From Plotosus lineatus (taxonomy: Eukaryota; Chordata; Actinopteri; Siluriformes; Plotosidae): DNA of 64,000 bases. A program made the position numbers and the translations under genes. Shown here piece after piece: positions 1 to 10,005 of the stretch. Location: NCBI GenBank assembly GCA_024760905.1, contig CM045751.1, forward strand, positions 7,137,001 to 7,201,000, in the 5' to 3' direction. The notes beneath the pieces were generated by a model. The model worked only from the letters and a program-made list of their open reading frames with translations. It was not told the origin of the DNA and did no database searches. The first letter of the stretch is position 1. Each line of letters starts with the position of its first letter.

Positions 1-450
1 AGGTGGTGCGTAACAGAGGAGGAGGAGGAGAATTTTGTGCGTGTGCACGCTATGAATTCCAGCGAGGAAAGGCTCATGGTGAGCTCCCACAAGGCCAGTG
101 CTTCTCAAATAGTGGGGGGGCACGGTGTGATGCCGAGGGGGGGCATGTATGACCTTGGGGAACATATTTTTTGTCATACTGTACTAGAATTAAGTGTAAT
201 TGCACATCCACTACAGTAGTTGGCAGTGGCGCTCTTATTGTAGCGCTATGGTGTAGGGAAAAAGTACCAAGCAAATGATATGAAGTGCAGTAAACACTAT
301 TTATAGTCACGTGTGGGGCGCTGGGTGGCGTGAAATTTTTTTTTTCTTCCTTGAGGGGGCGTCACAGAAAATAATTAAGAAGCACTGCACAAGGTGTTCT
401 CGGAGGGCAGAGGAATACACACTGAAGAATACGAGGCTGGTAAATGAAAG
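1..450 (+). repeat. Dispersed repeat unit carrying a hAT MITE (copy 1)
   Basis: The (GGA)n-rich left part (about 13-95) and the right part (388-450) both recur, in the opposite orientation, around the related hAT insertion at 19.73-20.69 kb. The shared flanks include the words AGAATTTTGTGC on one side and GAAGAATACGAGGCT on the other. The same outer sequence therefore surrounds the same MITE at both loci, so this is a larger repeat with a MITE already inside it. The outer family is not recognised. Confidence 0.6.
96..387 (+). mobile_element. hAT-type MITE, 292 bp
   Basis: It begins CAGTGCTTCTCAA and ends TTAAGAAGCACTG, a terminal inverted repeat. The flanking 8-mers CACAAGGC (88-95) and CACAAGGT (388-395) match at 7 of 8 positions, as expected for an hAT target-site duplication. 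The interior has G-runs and no coding capacity, so it is non-autonomous. Related copies lie at 19.8 kb and 37.6 kb. Confidence 0.85.
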
Positions 451-1141
451 GGTGCCGATAACGTTGATTAGCATCAATGAGGCATACTAAAGCAGCTCTT
501 TGGTGATGACTGATTTAAAATCTTTGAAAGTGTTCATATGATGATCTTTTACTGTTTTAAAATATAAAATTGAAATACATAGACACGTAGCCACGTCGCT
601 CCCTGATCACCTGCCTTCGGTTAACCTCAGCAATCAGCCATATGCTTAACACATGCAGACAGTGCATGAATGGAACTAACATCTCGAACGAACACAGTAT
701 TATTATTGTGTTGGAGGAACAACAGAATTCTACCAAATGCAGGTTTTAATGGAGCTGGCCACAAGTGTTTCAGTACAAAGCACATTTCTGTAAGCAACTC
801 TGGCCTTTTGTTTTTGGTGTGTTTGCGCAGTCTGGTGGTGGACAGTGTTGACCCCTCTATCCTTTGGGACTAATTATCCTCCACATTCCCAGTGATCCTG
901 GAGATCAGTGAGAAAAATTGAAAAAAGGATTCAGCAGCCAGGGCACAGGATCCACGGTTAGACTGAGTGTCTAGATTTCCAATCGGATTCTGCCGCAAGT
1001 GAACATGAGAGATGGTCACGGTTGTAATCAAACAACAAAACCAATGAACAAGAACATTTTCTTTTTTTAATTTGCATCTTACAAAATTGGGAAGATTCAG
1101 TGTTTTAAAGAATAATTAATATGCAGTATACAGTAAGTGTA
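451..1141. other. Unassigned non-coding stretch
   Basis: AT-rich sequence with no recognisable repeat, exon or RNA gene. The short open frames here have no coding character. Confidence 0.6.
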
Positions 1142-1143
1142 TA

Positions 1144-1286
1144 CAGACGCTCCCCAACTTACGAACGAGTTAGGTTCCAGACGGCCGTTCGTTAGATGAA
1201 TTTGTTCGTAAGTAGTTACAGGCCATTCTTTAAAGGGGAACGTTTGTTTAAACTTTGTAGAAGTAACCTATAAGAGTTTGTACTGT

Positions 1287-1361
<75 letters not shown>

Positions 1362-1816
1362 CACACACACACACACACACACACAGGTGACACTGGACAA
1401 TTGAATTGATCAGCTTCCGTGTTTAAACTCCTGGTTCCTCTCAAGCACAGCACAGCGGATCTGATCAGGTTTACAGAGAGTCTCACTCTTATCCAGTTCA
1501 TTCTAATACTGGAGTCAATTTGTTCCTTCTTTGAAACTTTTGGGGCATTCAGAAATGTATCAGTTCTGCTTCTCTTCCCAGACTGGTGTAAAGTACCAGC
1601 CACGCCCGAGCCTAGTATTAAGTGTACCTCAGAATAATGTTTAATCATATTTCATACTTATATTTATGATATATCTTTCTATAGATTTTATTCAATTTGT
1701 ATTACTACTTGTTCTTCACTTTCATTTCACTCTCACGTTCACTTTTGTCCTTGGATAGCCCTGTTCGTATCTCCGGCTGTTCGTAAAACGAATGTTCGTA
1801 AGTTGTGGAGCATCTG
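1144..1816. mobile_element. pogo/Tigger-like MITE, 673 bp
   Basis: The left end CAGACGCTCCCCAACTTACG and the reverse complement of the right end, CAGATGCTCCACAACTTACG, are near-identical inverted repeats. TA dinucleotides (1142-1143 and 1817-1818) flank the element. CAG...CTG ends with a TA duplication fit the Tc1/mariner superfamily, pogo/Tigger branch. There is no transposase frame. The interior holds a CT/CA microsatellite. Confidence 0.85.
1293..1385. repeat. Compound (CT)n(CA)n microsatellite
   Basis: About 25 CT units run directly into about 21 CA units with one imperfection, inside the pogo-like MITE. It creates spurious RERERE and VCVCV frames. Confidence 0.97.
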
Positions 1817-1833
1817 TATATTGTAATAGTATT

Positions 1834-2243
1834 CAGGGATCCCTCACTTTCCGTGGTTAATGGGGACCGAGACCTCCCCGTGACCGCCGATTTCCGCAAT
1901 GTAGGATCGACCCTTCTGACTAACGTATACATACATGTATATGTGTATATAATATCAAGAATTACATATTCAAACAATTAAACATTCAAAAATAATGCAT
2001 AAGATGTAAATAAAATATAAATGCACACACACACAGATGCGCACCTCACATAAAAATGTAAGTAGTTTTGTTGGGGGGTTTTGGGTTGGTTTTTATTTTT
2101 GTTTGTTTGGGGTTTTTTTAATTAACTTATCCCTTATTTTTTTTTAATTGCCTTATTTTTTTATTTTCCGATTAATATTTTTGAAAAACCCACTATGCAC
2201 TGAAGCCACAGAAACTGAAACACGAAGTAGCGAGGGATCACTG
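1834..2243 (-). mobile_element. MITE-P copy A (pogo/Tigger-like)
   Basis: Family ends are CAGGGATCCCTCACTTTCCG and, in reverse complement, CAGTGATCCCTCGCTACTTCG. Between them lie an A/T-rich core with a C- or G-run and a (TA/CA)-rich side. TA follows the right end; the left flank has mutated to TT. Non-coding; one of eight copies in the window. Confidence 0.8.
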
Positions 2244-2319
2244 TATACCACACGTTAATGATGCAGTCTGATTGGGCCATTATCAGGGGATCAATAAACA
2301 TTATTATTCGTCGATGTGG

Positions 2320-2580
2320 TATGGTAGTCCTGGGCTCTAGCACTTTGCCCAGCAAGGGTTGGCATGCACGGGATTCCTCCAGGTGCACTAGTTTTCTCTT
2401 CCAGTTCAAAACAGGCACATTTGGCGAATTGGATATTCCTCAGTTGCCCTTAGGTGTGTGTATGTTGGCCCTGCAACGCTCTGACAAACTGTTAAGAGTG
2501 TACCCAACTTTCTCCTGTAGTCTGCTGGCTTGGATGGGCTCCATCCTCTGTGTGACTCTAATATTGGATAACGGCGTATG
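2320..2580 (+). mobile_element. Degenerate V-SINE
   Basis: Diverged versions of the V-SINE core (TTCCTCCAGGTGCACTAGTT, near 2375-2395) are followed by the tail words GGCCCTGCAACG and GATGGGCTCCATCCTC in the right order. The head is not recognisable. Confidence 0.5.
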
Positions 2581-2582
2581 CA

Positions 2583-2685
2583 TTCATTCATTTTCTGAAC
2601 CGCTGAATCATAATTAGGGTCATGCGAATGCTGGCGCCCATCTCAGCTGGGCAAGGGAAGGGTACACCCTGGACAAATCGATAAT
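2583..2685 (-). mobile_element. SINE 3' tail fragment
   Basis: ATTCATTTTCTGAACCGCT followed by an imperfect TAATTAGGGTC and GGCGCCCATCTCAGC is the reverse complement of the tail shared by SINE-A2 and local V-SINEs. Head and body are absent. Confidence 0.7.
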
Positions 2686-2689
2686 ATAG

Positions 2690-3778
2690 TTTGCAAAAGT
2701 AAAATTAAATGCAAAGTTGACAATGTTTGAACCCAATAATGGACATTTACAGTTTGTTACGGTCACTTGGAGCAGGTGGAGTCATTACTGTCCTGTAAAT
2801 AATTATTGTGGCATAATGATGATGAGATTATATATGAAAGAGTACAAATAATTCTAAACTTAGACTGACAGCTTCACCATTATGTCATTATTGTTATCCT
2901 GATGTTTAATAACAATCTTTCTAACTTACTTTCTTCTATAGTCTCTGCACTGCCACGCTCTCAAGCGCCACTTATACTTAAACGATCGTAATGGGACATC
3001 AGTCAGAAATCAGCCATGCCTTTAAGTAACGTCTCATAAATTTAGCCCTCTGTTTAGCTGATGGTCACATAATCATGCTGCCTAAAAGATAAGTGTCTAT
3101 TCTTTTCAAGCTCATGTATATATTCAGATTCTTGCTGATTTCAAGGTCATTTTGGCAGAGCTACCTCGGTGCACTTAGCAGGAAATTATCAACAGGTTTC
3201 TTTTATTACATAATTGTAAAACGCTGAAGAGACATGTACCAAGAGCTTATAATTCCCGATGCGTTTAACGAAACCCACTGATTCATAAGCTGCCCTGATT
3301 GAAGTACCTGTTTTCTGCTTCGGGCTTTGCTAGAGAGTGAACTCCGAATGAACACAACTCGTTATGCAATCACATCTTTATTCTACTGCGGTAATAAAAT
3401 GCTGTATTATAATGCATAATACTCTGTTGATGCACCTTGGAACTTTTTTCTCTTTTCAGAAGGGTACTGCATCTGGCTCCTTTTAAAATATCTCGGGGTG
3501 CCCAATCAATTGTTCACCTGAGGGCCTATTCAACGTTTCAATGCATTTGGTTTTGAGATTCAAACTCTACTCAGACAAAAGTTTTCTATTCATTCAATAA
3601 CCTCCGAATACACTTTTTAAAAAAAAAGGCATCCAGCACCCAAAATGTAAAGGGGTCAATTCACTTATTAAATATTAAATAAACATGAAATGCAGTGTTA
3701 TTGCATGAAATAAAATGAAATTGGACACAGGGTCTTTTTGAAGGCATTTTAATCCTGTACCCATGTGTCAATGACCCC
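2690..3778. other. Unassigned non-coding stretch
   Basis: AT-rich unique-looking DNA with no recognised repeat or exon. Confidence 0.6.
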
Positions 3779-3942
3779 ATGCTTAATCCTAATTAGGGTC
3801 GCGGGGAGGCTAGCGCCCATCACAGCCGACTCTGGGCGAGGGTAAGTACACCCTGTATTACACCCTGTATAGCTCGCCAGGCCATCGCAGAGCAGAAAAA
3901 CACTGACGGCTATTCAGCTCCTCTTGATGAAAGTCAGCAATG

Positions 3943-4373
3943 TGTGATGTAATGAACTTTCAGCCGGACCGAGAAATGCGGGAGACAGTGTGAGATGACA
4001 CAGAGCCGATTTATTACTTAAAGGGGAAGCACTCAATCAGCAGACAAACACGGTAACTACTGGTTACCACGGAAAACACAATAAACATTAAGCACTGAGA
4101 ACTAAGCCGTGGGTGACTGGTCGAGTGCGGAGCTGGAACCAGGAGCCAGAGAGAACACAGGGAAGCAGAGACGTGAAGCGAGGCAATCTTCTGGCACTGA
4201 GGTGAACACGCTGCTCGTCTTTATAGCGTAGTAGATTAAGAAGTGGGATCAGGTGCGAGCGCTGCAATCAGCCCGCATAGGTCAGCCACACCCCTCCGCC
4301 GCTGAAGCGCTATAGAGAAACAGAGTTAGAAGAGAGGCGCCACATTCAAAGTCCAGCCAAACAGACCATAACA
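3943..4373 (-). mobile_element. Solo LTR of an LTR retrotransposon, 431 bp
   Basis: The insert starts TG, ends CA and is flanked by a perfect 5-bp duplication, CAATG (3938-3942 and 4374-4378). On the minus strand it has a TATA-like TATAAAG (around 4220) and an AATAAA polyadenylation signal (complement of 4010-4015) in the order expected for U3-R-U5. There is no internal coding region, so it is a solo LTR left by recombination. A Ty3/gypsy-type origin is likely for fish but is inferred. Confidence 0.85.
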
Positions 4374-4503
4374 CAATGATTCTTTTACATGAACCTCTCA
4401 TTATAGACAGCGAGAGACATGGCCGACCTTTGGTAACCCAGTTAGCTGCACTGGGGGGACAGCAGTGACAACCGTTGACAGTGGCGCTTGGACCTTCAAC
4501 CTT

Positions 4504-4699
4504 ACTACTACTACTACTTGGTCGCTTCAAAGAGGGTGTTCACCACGTTTGTCGTACATATACATCGTGACCCTGGGAAGGAGGGCTAAGGGTGTACTGT
4601 CACTTGCCCAAGGTGAGCACCCAGACTAGTGGAGGGAAGGAGGCGTCTTACCTCTCCATTCTAGACCGGCTTCAAGCTGGGTGTAGCCACTGCCCATGA
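4504..4699 (-). mobile_element. Short retroposed element with (AGT)n tail
   Basis: A 196-bp insert flanked by ACCTTCAACCTT (4492-4503) and ACCTCCAACCTT (4700-4711), a 12-bp target duplication with one mismatch. On the minus strand it ends in (AGT)n, a typical 3' simple-repeat tail of LINE or SINE mobilisation. The parent family is not recognised; it may be a 5'-truncated LINE 3' end. Confidence 0.7.
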
Positions 4700-4755
4700 A
4701 CCTCCAACCTTAGGATCGGTAATCCTGCACCTTTCCACCAGGCCACCACTGCCCC

Positions 4756-5140
4756 TGTCTTTTTTGTTTTTCTTAAAACGATTTGCCTTCTTCTCTTTCT
4801 TAATATTTTCAGCTTTCTAATTCTTGATCCCTGACTATTTTACGCTCTATGTATCGGTGTTGAACTGCCAAGTTATCACTCGTATGAAAGACCGATCATC
4901 CAGTCAAGCGGTCTTGTTATTGTTATTGCTATTGTAACAGGACACAGAACCAAAACAAAATAACACACGTGAGTAAGAGATACTCTTCATGTGAGCTGGA
5001 GCGGTGTTTCCAAGAAACTTATATTCAGCTAAAACAAACTGATAATGGAAGATGGAACCCATAAGTTATTCACTAGTGAAGGGTATCTTTAATTATGCAA
5101 CTGCTCAATAAAATCCAATACACCATTCACAATAACGATT
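4756..5140. other. Downstream flank of PPC gene
   Basis: No recognisable repeat. It lies 3' of the minus-strand PPC gene. Confidence 0.5.
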
Positions 5141-5146
5141 TTTATT
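5141..5146 (-). terminator. Polyadenylation signal AATAAA
   Basis: TTTATT on the plus strand reads AATAAA on the minus strand, 100 nt past the PPC-gene stop codon. This spacing fits a short 3' UTR. Inferred from position only. Confidence 0.55.
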
Positions 5147-5245
5147 GTATTATAATACAGGAAGTCCATGTATCACATTGAATTATTGTACGATATATCT
5201 AAACATCTTCAACCCACATATATCTCGGTAATGCTGTAAAATAAG

Positions 5246-5497
5246 TTATGTCTTTTTCTGGCGCTTTTGAATGACCAGCTCAGGAAAGCCGGTCCTGCTA
5301 TCCATGTCTCTGGTGAAGGACAAATCAGTGGCCTCCCCTAGAATCACTTCTGCTGTAGTGAATATTTCCAGATCTCCCAGCACGTGACCGCCGATGGTCC
5401 GACCCTCCTGATCAGCGAGACAGATGTGCAGATGAGCTTCAGTGTTGAGGGTGCCTACCAGAGACACAATCTCAAAACGGCCCTGCAGCCGAATCAC
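5246..5497 (-). CDS. PPC/DUF296-domain protein, terminal coding exon
   Basis: This 252-nt exon is in phase 0 and encodes 83 residues plus a stop. It carries the second half of a PPC (plants and prokaryotes conserved, DUF296) domain: a strand with GRFEIVSLVGTLN, then HLHICLAD, then GRTIGGHVLGD, then FTTAEVILGE, and near the C-terminus SRTGFPELVI. These are the hallmark words of the family, whose beta-rich domain forms trimers. In plants it sits in AT-hook proteins; single-domain forms occur in bacteria and some animals. The exon follows an AG acceptor (complement of 5498-5499) and joins in frame to the exon at 5698-5883. The stop is TAA at 5246-5248. Cellular role unknown. No stops or frameshifts are seen, so it is probably a working gene. 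Confidence 0.85.
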   Translation of the reverse strand: MIRLQGRFEIVSLVGTLNTEAHLHICLADQEGRTIGGHVLGDLEIFTTAEVILGEATDLSFTRDMDSRTGFPELVIQKRQKKT

Positions 5498-5503
5498 CTG
5501 CGT

Positions 5504-5563
<60 letters not shown>

Positions 5564-5697
5564 ACTTTCAGTATAAACTATTTTATATTATATTGAACAG
5601 TTGGCTCTACAGACACAGAATAGACTGGATCTTGACAAATCTACCACCTTCCATTTATTGTAAAGAGGAACCAGTTTACATTTCAGCTAACATAGAC
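5498..5697 (-). other. Phase-0 intron of PPC gene, TG-rich 3' end
   Basis: The 200-nt intron has donor CAG|GTCTAT and acceptor GCACGCAG|GTG. About 28 TG units (complement of 5506-5561) occupy the place of the polypyrimidine tract and stop only a few bases before the AG. A GTAAGT-like word just upstream of the TG tract could be a cryptic donor. Confidence 0.8.
5506..5561. repeat. (CA)n microsatellite at a splice acceptor
   Basis: An uninterrupted dinucleotide tract of about 28 units, TG-rich on the transcribed strand of the PPC gene. Confidence 0.97.
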
Positions 5698-5883
5698 CTG
5701 GTTGGTGTTGTCTGCTGTTGCGTTGGCCAGGCGTAGCTTTGCTTTTGTCACGCTGCCCACACATGTGATGATGAATGGTGCTTTAAGCTGCTTCTCCTCC
5801 ACAAACGCCTGCAGAGAAGAGAGCAACTCCTGTTCTGGGCCTAGGCGCAGGGCAAACACACTCAGAGATGAGCTTGATATAGC
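5698..5883 (-). CDS. PPC/DUF296-domain protein, penultimate exon
   Basis: The 186-nt exon encodes 62 residues in phase 0. It carries the first half of the PPC domain: LSVFALRLGPEQELLSSLQA, then APFIITCVGSVTKAKLRLA, ending at NTNQ. The start follows an AG acceptor (complement of 5884-5885). The codon just before it is an in-frame TAG, so the exon cannot extend upstream. Codon use is typical of coding DNA. The first coding exon with the start codon was not found; the DNA upstream is occupied by a V-SINE and MITEs, and exon 1 may lie beyond them. Together with the terminal exon it gives a nearly complete single PPC domain. Confidence 0.85.
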
Positions 5884-6029
5884 CTACACACAAATACACA
5901 ACAGAACGAAGAAGTGTCCATGACCTTTAAGTGATGACTCAGTAAATCATAGTTGCCCAAATAAATAAATCAGAGCTATTTATTTATGACAATATATTTT
6001 TAGATCAATGCTTTATAAAACATATCCAT

Positions 6030-6318
6030 GGTTCAATTTCCAAGGTTTGAGTTCTGGGTGAAGGCTTAGGCACTGTGTAGAGTTTGCATGCGCTTTCTGT
6101 GCTTGTGTGGGTTTCCTCTGGGCAATCTAGTTTCCTCCCACAGTCCAAAGACATTCACATTAGGTTAACTGACTTTTCCAAATTGCTCCTGGTATAACTT
6201 TGAATGGTTGTGTGTGTTTGCCCTCTGATGGCTTGACAACCTGATAACCTACTCTGCCCTATGCCTCGTTCTGGCTGCGACCATCATAGGATTAAGCAGT
6301 TCAGTAAATGAATGACTG
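6030..6318 (+). mobile_element. V-SINE
   Basis: The conserved core GTGGGTTTCCTCTGGGCAAT then TTTCCTCCCACAGTCCAAAG is followed by GTGTGAATGG-type and GGATTAAGCAGTTCAG tail words and (GAAT)n. The tRNA head is eroded. It lies just upstream of the PPC exons. Confidence 0.8.
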
Positions 6319-6404
6319 TATGAAGACATTTAAGATGTAATACTAAATGTATATATCCAGAGGTTAAAGCCTCACTATCAACAGGTCCAGTGCTAATCTT
6401 CGCC

Positions 6405-6509
6405 AAGAGTAGGCTGCGTGTACTCTGAACTCACTCAGAATTGGCTGAGATGAGCGCCAGCTTCCCCGCGACCGCAATTTGGATTAATCAGCTCAGAAAA
6501 TGAATGAGT
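6405..6509 (+). mobile_element. SINE-A2/V-SINE tail fragment
   Basis: AAGAGTAGGCTGCGT leads into GATGAGCGCCAGCTTCCCCG and TGGATTAATCAG, then GAATGAG. This is the tail part of the SINE-A2 unit with the head missing. Confidence 0.65.
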
Positions 6510-6627
6510 AAACATCTCATTTAGCAAATATTGTAGCCTTGTTTGTGATTCCTCCAATTATTTCACAATCTACTCAAAATGGAGGCGCTACAGTAGTGAT
6601 TAAATGAATTCCAAGCCTCCTTGGCTA

Positions 6628-7111
6628 CAGTGATCCTTCGCTACTTTGTGCTTCAGTTTCTGTGGCTTCAGTGCATCGTGCGTTTTTTCAAAAATATTCA
6701 TCGGAAAATAAAAATAAGGAGATTAAGCAAAAATAGGGGTGAAAAGTTAAGGAAAATGCCACAAAACAAGGCCAATTAGGCAAAAAAAACCCGCAAACAA
6801 ACAAAAATAAGAAACAACCCAAAACCCCCCAACAAAACTACTTACATTTTTATGTGATGTGTGCATCTGTGTGTGCGCGCACACATCTGTGTGTGTGCAC
6901 ACACGTCTGTATATGTGTGTATTTATATTTTATTTACATCTTCTGCATTATTTTTGAATGTTTAATTGTTATTATAAGCATTTATAGTGTTTAATTTGTA
7001 TTTATTGATATTATATACACGAGGGGGGGGTCGATCCTACTTCAGGGAAATGAGCAGTCGCAGGGGGAGGGGTCTCACTCCCCATTATCCGCGGAAAGTG
7101 AGGGATCCTTG
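6628..7111 (+). mobile_element. MITE-P copy B
   Basis: Starts CAGTGATCCTTCGCTACTTT and ends GCGGAAAGTGAGGGATCCTTG, with TA on both sides (6626-6627 and 7112-7113). 484 bp, non-coding. Only 11 bp separate it from the next pogo-like element. Confidence 0.87.
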
Positions 7112-7122
7112 TATAATGTATA

Positions 7123-7440
7123 CAGTCAGCCCCCTACCTACGAAATTAATCCGTTACAGAGCCTTTTTCGTAACGTGGTGATTTCGTCAGTAGGGGTCGC
7201 ATTTTACATGTTAAACACCTAATTCGTTCCAAGGCTCCAGTCTTTGGACTGGCTAAACCCCATAAGCCCTTTAAAAATGATAAAAGTACATCAATTTTGT
7301 ATGAAATATGTGTTAAAAGAAATGTTTTTATTAAACCATTTAAACAGTTTATTAACATATTAAATCATTTTATTAACATATTTATTAATTAAACCATTAT
7401 TAAACATTTTTTATTAACACTCACACACACACCCCTGTCC

Positions 7441-7480
<40 letters not shown>

Positions 7481-7873
7481 GGGCCACAGCCCACAAGACG
7501 TGGAATTCAAAGCGGATTCCCTGCTTGACAAACTCAAATTTATCTTGATTCCTTGAGGGATCGGAATTCCAGATGAGCTCAAATGCACACACTTATTTAA
7601 CATTTACTGAATTAAACAACTTAAAAAAAAACTAAACTAAAGAGTTAAGCTTCCTTCTGTCTCTATCTAGGAGGCCAGCGGGGCGGGATGTTGAGAGACA
7701 GCCAATGAGAGAGCAATTCGCGCATCATGTGAAATTTTGATTGGCGCGTTTGAATTTTTAATTTCTCTTCGTAAGAGGGGGTTGTTTTCGTATCCCAGGG
7801 ACGGAAACTTCGGAAAATGATCTTTGTAACCTGGGGATTTCGTAACCAGGGGTCTTCATAAGGAAGGGGCTGA

Positions 7874-7876
<3 letters not shown>
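7123..7876. mobile_element. pogo/Tigger-like MITE, 754 bp
   Basis: Left end CAGTCAGCCCCCTACCTACG; reverse complement of the right end CAGTCAGCCCCTTCCTTATG. TA precedes it; the right TA has become TG at a TA microsatellite. It differs from MITE-P in its ends but has the same CAG...CTG architecture. It contains a (CT)n tract (7443-7478) and no transposase. Confidence 0.8.
7443..7478. repeat. (CT)n microsatellite
   Basis: Eighteen perfect CT units inside the pogo-like MITE. Confidence 0.97.

Positions 7877-7914
<38 letters not shown>
7877..7914. repeat. (TA)n microsatellite
   Basis: About 18 TA units at the right edge of the 754-bp MITE, probably grown from its TA target site. Confidence 0.95.
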
Positions 7915-7918
<4 letters not shown>

Positions 7919-8538
7919 TTATGTTGTTGTTCCTCTGGGATGCACATCTGGCCCAATGAGTGTAATTACTGAAGAAGACACAGCTGTAATGAGACAATAC
8001 TGTCAGGTTTTGTGATGAGGACAAAAACCTGGACAGGAGCGACTGAGGATCTGGAATTTCCCATGTAATTTAAAGCGTATAATCAATAAAGAAATTGTAA
8101 GGTTGTGCATTTTTAAGCAGAAAGAGGCCTCTGCAGTGTGTCTTTTTCTTATTACATACCGCATGCTGTGAATACACTACAGCCTTTACGCAGTTTGTGT
8201 TTTTGTGTTCCATGGGTCAGAGCATCCATTCAGCGTGGTTTTCTCTTCTTCGTTTTTATCCGCCTCTAATTCCCTTTCGCCGGCGGACAGGCCAGTCCAT
8301 CTGTATAGACTGCACACACTCGCCTGCTTTCTGTGTCAGTCTCTATCACTCTGTTTCAATGAACTCTTCATGGGCCTCAAAGGGGCACAGTGGACACCTG
8401 TAGGCTCTATAAGGCCTGGGTTTTTTTTTTCTGTTTTTTTTTTTTCTTTTAGGTCTGGGCCTCCTGACACTTGCCAGCTGGATCACTTTAAACTGAGGTT
8501 GAACTGTATAGCAGAATTGTTTATCCAAAAATATAATA
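7915..8538. other. Unassigned non-coding stretch
   Basis: No repeat family or exon recognised. It contains an interrupted poly-T run at about 8419-8449. Confidence 0.55.
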
Positions 8539-8984
8539 CAGTCATTCCTTGCTACTTCATGCTTCGGTTTCTGCGGCTTCATTGCATTGCATCATATTCA
8601 TCGAAATATAAAAAAATAAGGAAATGAAGGAAAAAATAGGGGCAAAAAGTTAAGGAAAATGTTGCAAAACAAGGCCAATTATACAAAAAACCCCAAATAA
8701 ACAACAACAACAAAAAAACAACAACCCAAAACCCCCCAACAAAACTACTTACATTTTTATGTGTGTATTTATATTTTATTTACATCTTATGCATTATTTT
8801 TGAATGTATAATTGTTATTATAAGCCTTTATAGTATTGAATATGTATTTATTGATATTATATACACATATACATGTACGTATATGTCAGTTGGGGGGGGG
8901 GGGGGGGTTGAGTCTACTTCGTAGAAATCGGCAATCGTGGGGCGGTCTCGGTCTCCATTAACCGCGGAAAGTGAGGGATCCCTG
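8539..8984 (+). mobile_element. MITE-P copy C
   Basis: Starts CAGTCATTCCTTGCTACTTC and ends CGGAAAGTGAGGGATCCCTG, with TA on both sides. 446 bp, with a run of about 16 G near the right end. Confidence 0.87.
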
Positions 8985-9164
8985 TATATACATAGAAAAA
9001 CTCCTGTGCTTATATATTGTGTAGTTTCACCTTTAGTCTTGATTACAGTACATAAACGTCCTGGTGATGTATTTCGATAAACCAAAGCAACATCACAACA
9101 TTTATCCCAACTAGATCTTGGTTCATTTTGCACCGGAATCTTGAATTGATGATGGAAAAAATCG

Positions 9165-9345
9165 AACCAGCCGAGGCCTAATGGTTGGAAGAGTGGGATG
9201 ATCACTGGTTCAAGTCCCAAACCTGCAGGAAAAATGTGTGGCAGCAGGAGGAGTGAGCTGCACCTTCTCCTCTGCCTAAATGGGTGAAGTGCCCCTGAAC
9301 AAGGCACCTCGCCCCCAACTGTTCTCCAGGGCAACCCACTACTTT
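9165..9345 (+). mobile_element. SINE-B, tRNA-derived
   Basis: A-box-like GCCTAATGGTTGG and B-box GGTTCAAGTCCC are followed by GAACAAGGCACCTCGCCCCC, a body word shared with the fish SINE at 14.5 kb. The 3' end dissolves into the (GT)n tract. Confidence 0.65.
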
Positions 9346-9348
9346 GAG

Positions 9349-9349
<1 letters not shown>

Positions 9350-9411
<62 letters not shown>
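9350..9411. repeat. (GT)n microsatellite
   Basis: Thirty perfect GT units abutting SINE-B. Confidence 0.97.
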
Positions 9412-9413
<2 letters not shown>

Positions 9414-9639
9414 CACTTTTGGATTGCTTAATGCACAGCCAAAATTTCTCTTGTGGGTTACAGTATATCAAAATGTCAAAAGACATCGTTCATAGTCCAC
9501 GTTAATCATATACTGTATATCAGAATCCATCAGGTACCATTCAAGTGCAGAAAATCTTGAAATAATTTTGACAGAAAAAAATCAAGAAATAATATTAATC
9601 AAAGGGAATTAGCATTGTGTAAACTGCATGGCTCAATTC

Positions 9640-9988
9640 ATTCATTTTCTGAACCGCTTAATCCTAACTAGGGTCACGGGTAGGCTGGCGCTCATCTCAG
9701 CCGACTCTGGGAGAGGGCAGAGTACATCCTGGACAGCTCACCAGGCCATCGCAGGGTAGAAACACACTGACGACAATGTATCTACACTTGTCAAAAGTCA
9801 GCAATGGTTCTCTTACAGCCTCACACCATAGACAGTGAGAGACATGGCCAGCCTTTGATAACCCAGTAAGCTACACTGGGGGGGGGGGGGGGGGCTGGAC
9901 AGCGACAACCTTGTGGAGAGTGGGATCCGAACCCCCAACCTTAGGATCAGCAATCCATTGCCTCTTGCCATCAGGCCACCACTGCCCA
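9640..9988 (-). mobile_element. SINE-A2, near full length
   Basis: Reverse complement order: head with CAGTGGTGGCCTGATGGCA and B-box GGTTCGGATCCC, body, and tail ending in AAAATGAATGAATG. A run of 17 G (9878-9894) has grown from the CCCCCC of the body. Confidence 0.85.
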
Positions 9989-10005
9989 CACACAACAATA
10001 CAGAA

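Larger units (their letters stand above)
3779..4755 (-). mobile_element. SINE-A2 split by two later insertions
   Basis: Read on the minus strand, the tRNA-like head (about 4754-4700), the body (4491-4379) and the tail (3937-3779) are in order. They are separated by a solo LTR (3943-4373) and by a small retroposon (4504-4699). Removing both restores the usual SINE-A order, so this SINE is the oldest layer. Confidence 0.85.

Noticed and set aside
5884..5921. ATG at 5921 (minus) as the start of the PPC protein
   Set aside because: It is 38 nt from the exon, so out of frame, and an in-frame TAG lies directly before the exon; the first exon must be elsewhere.
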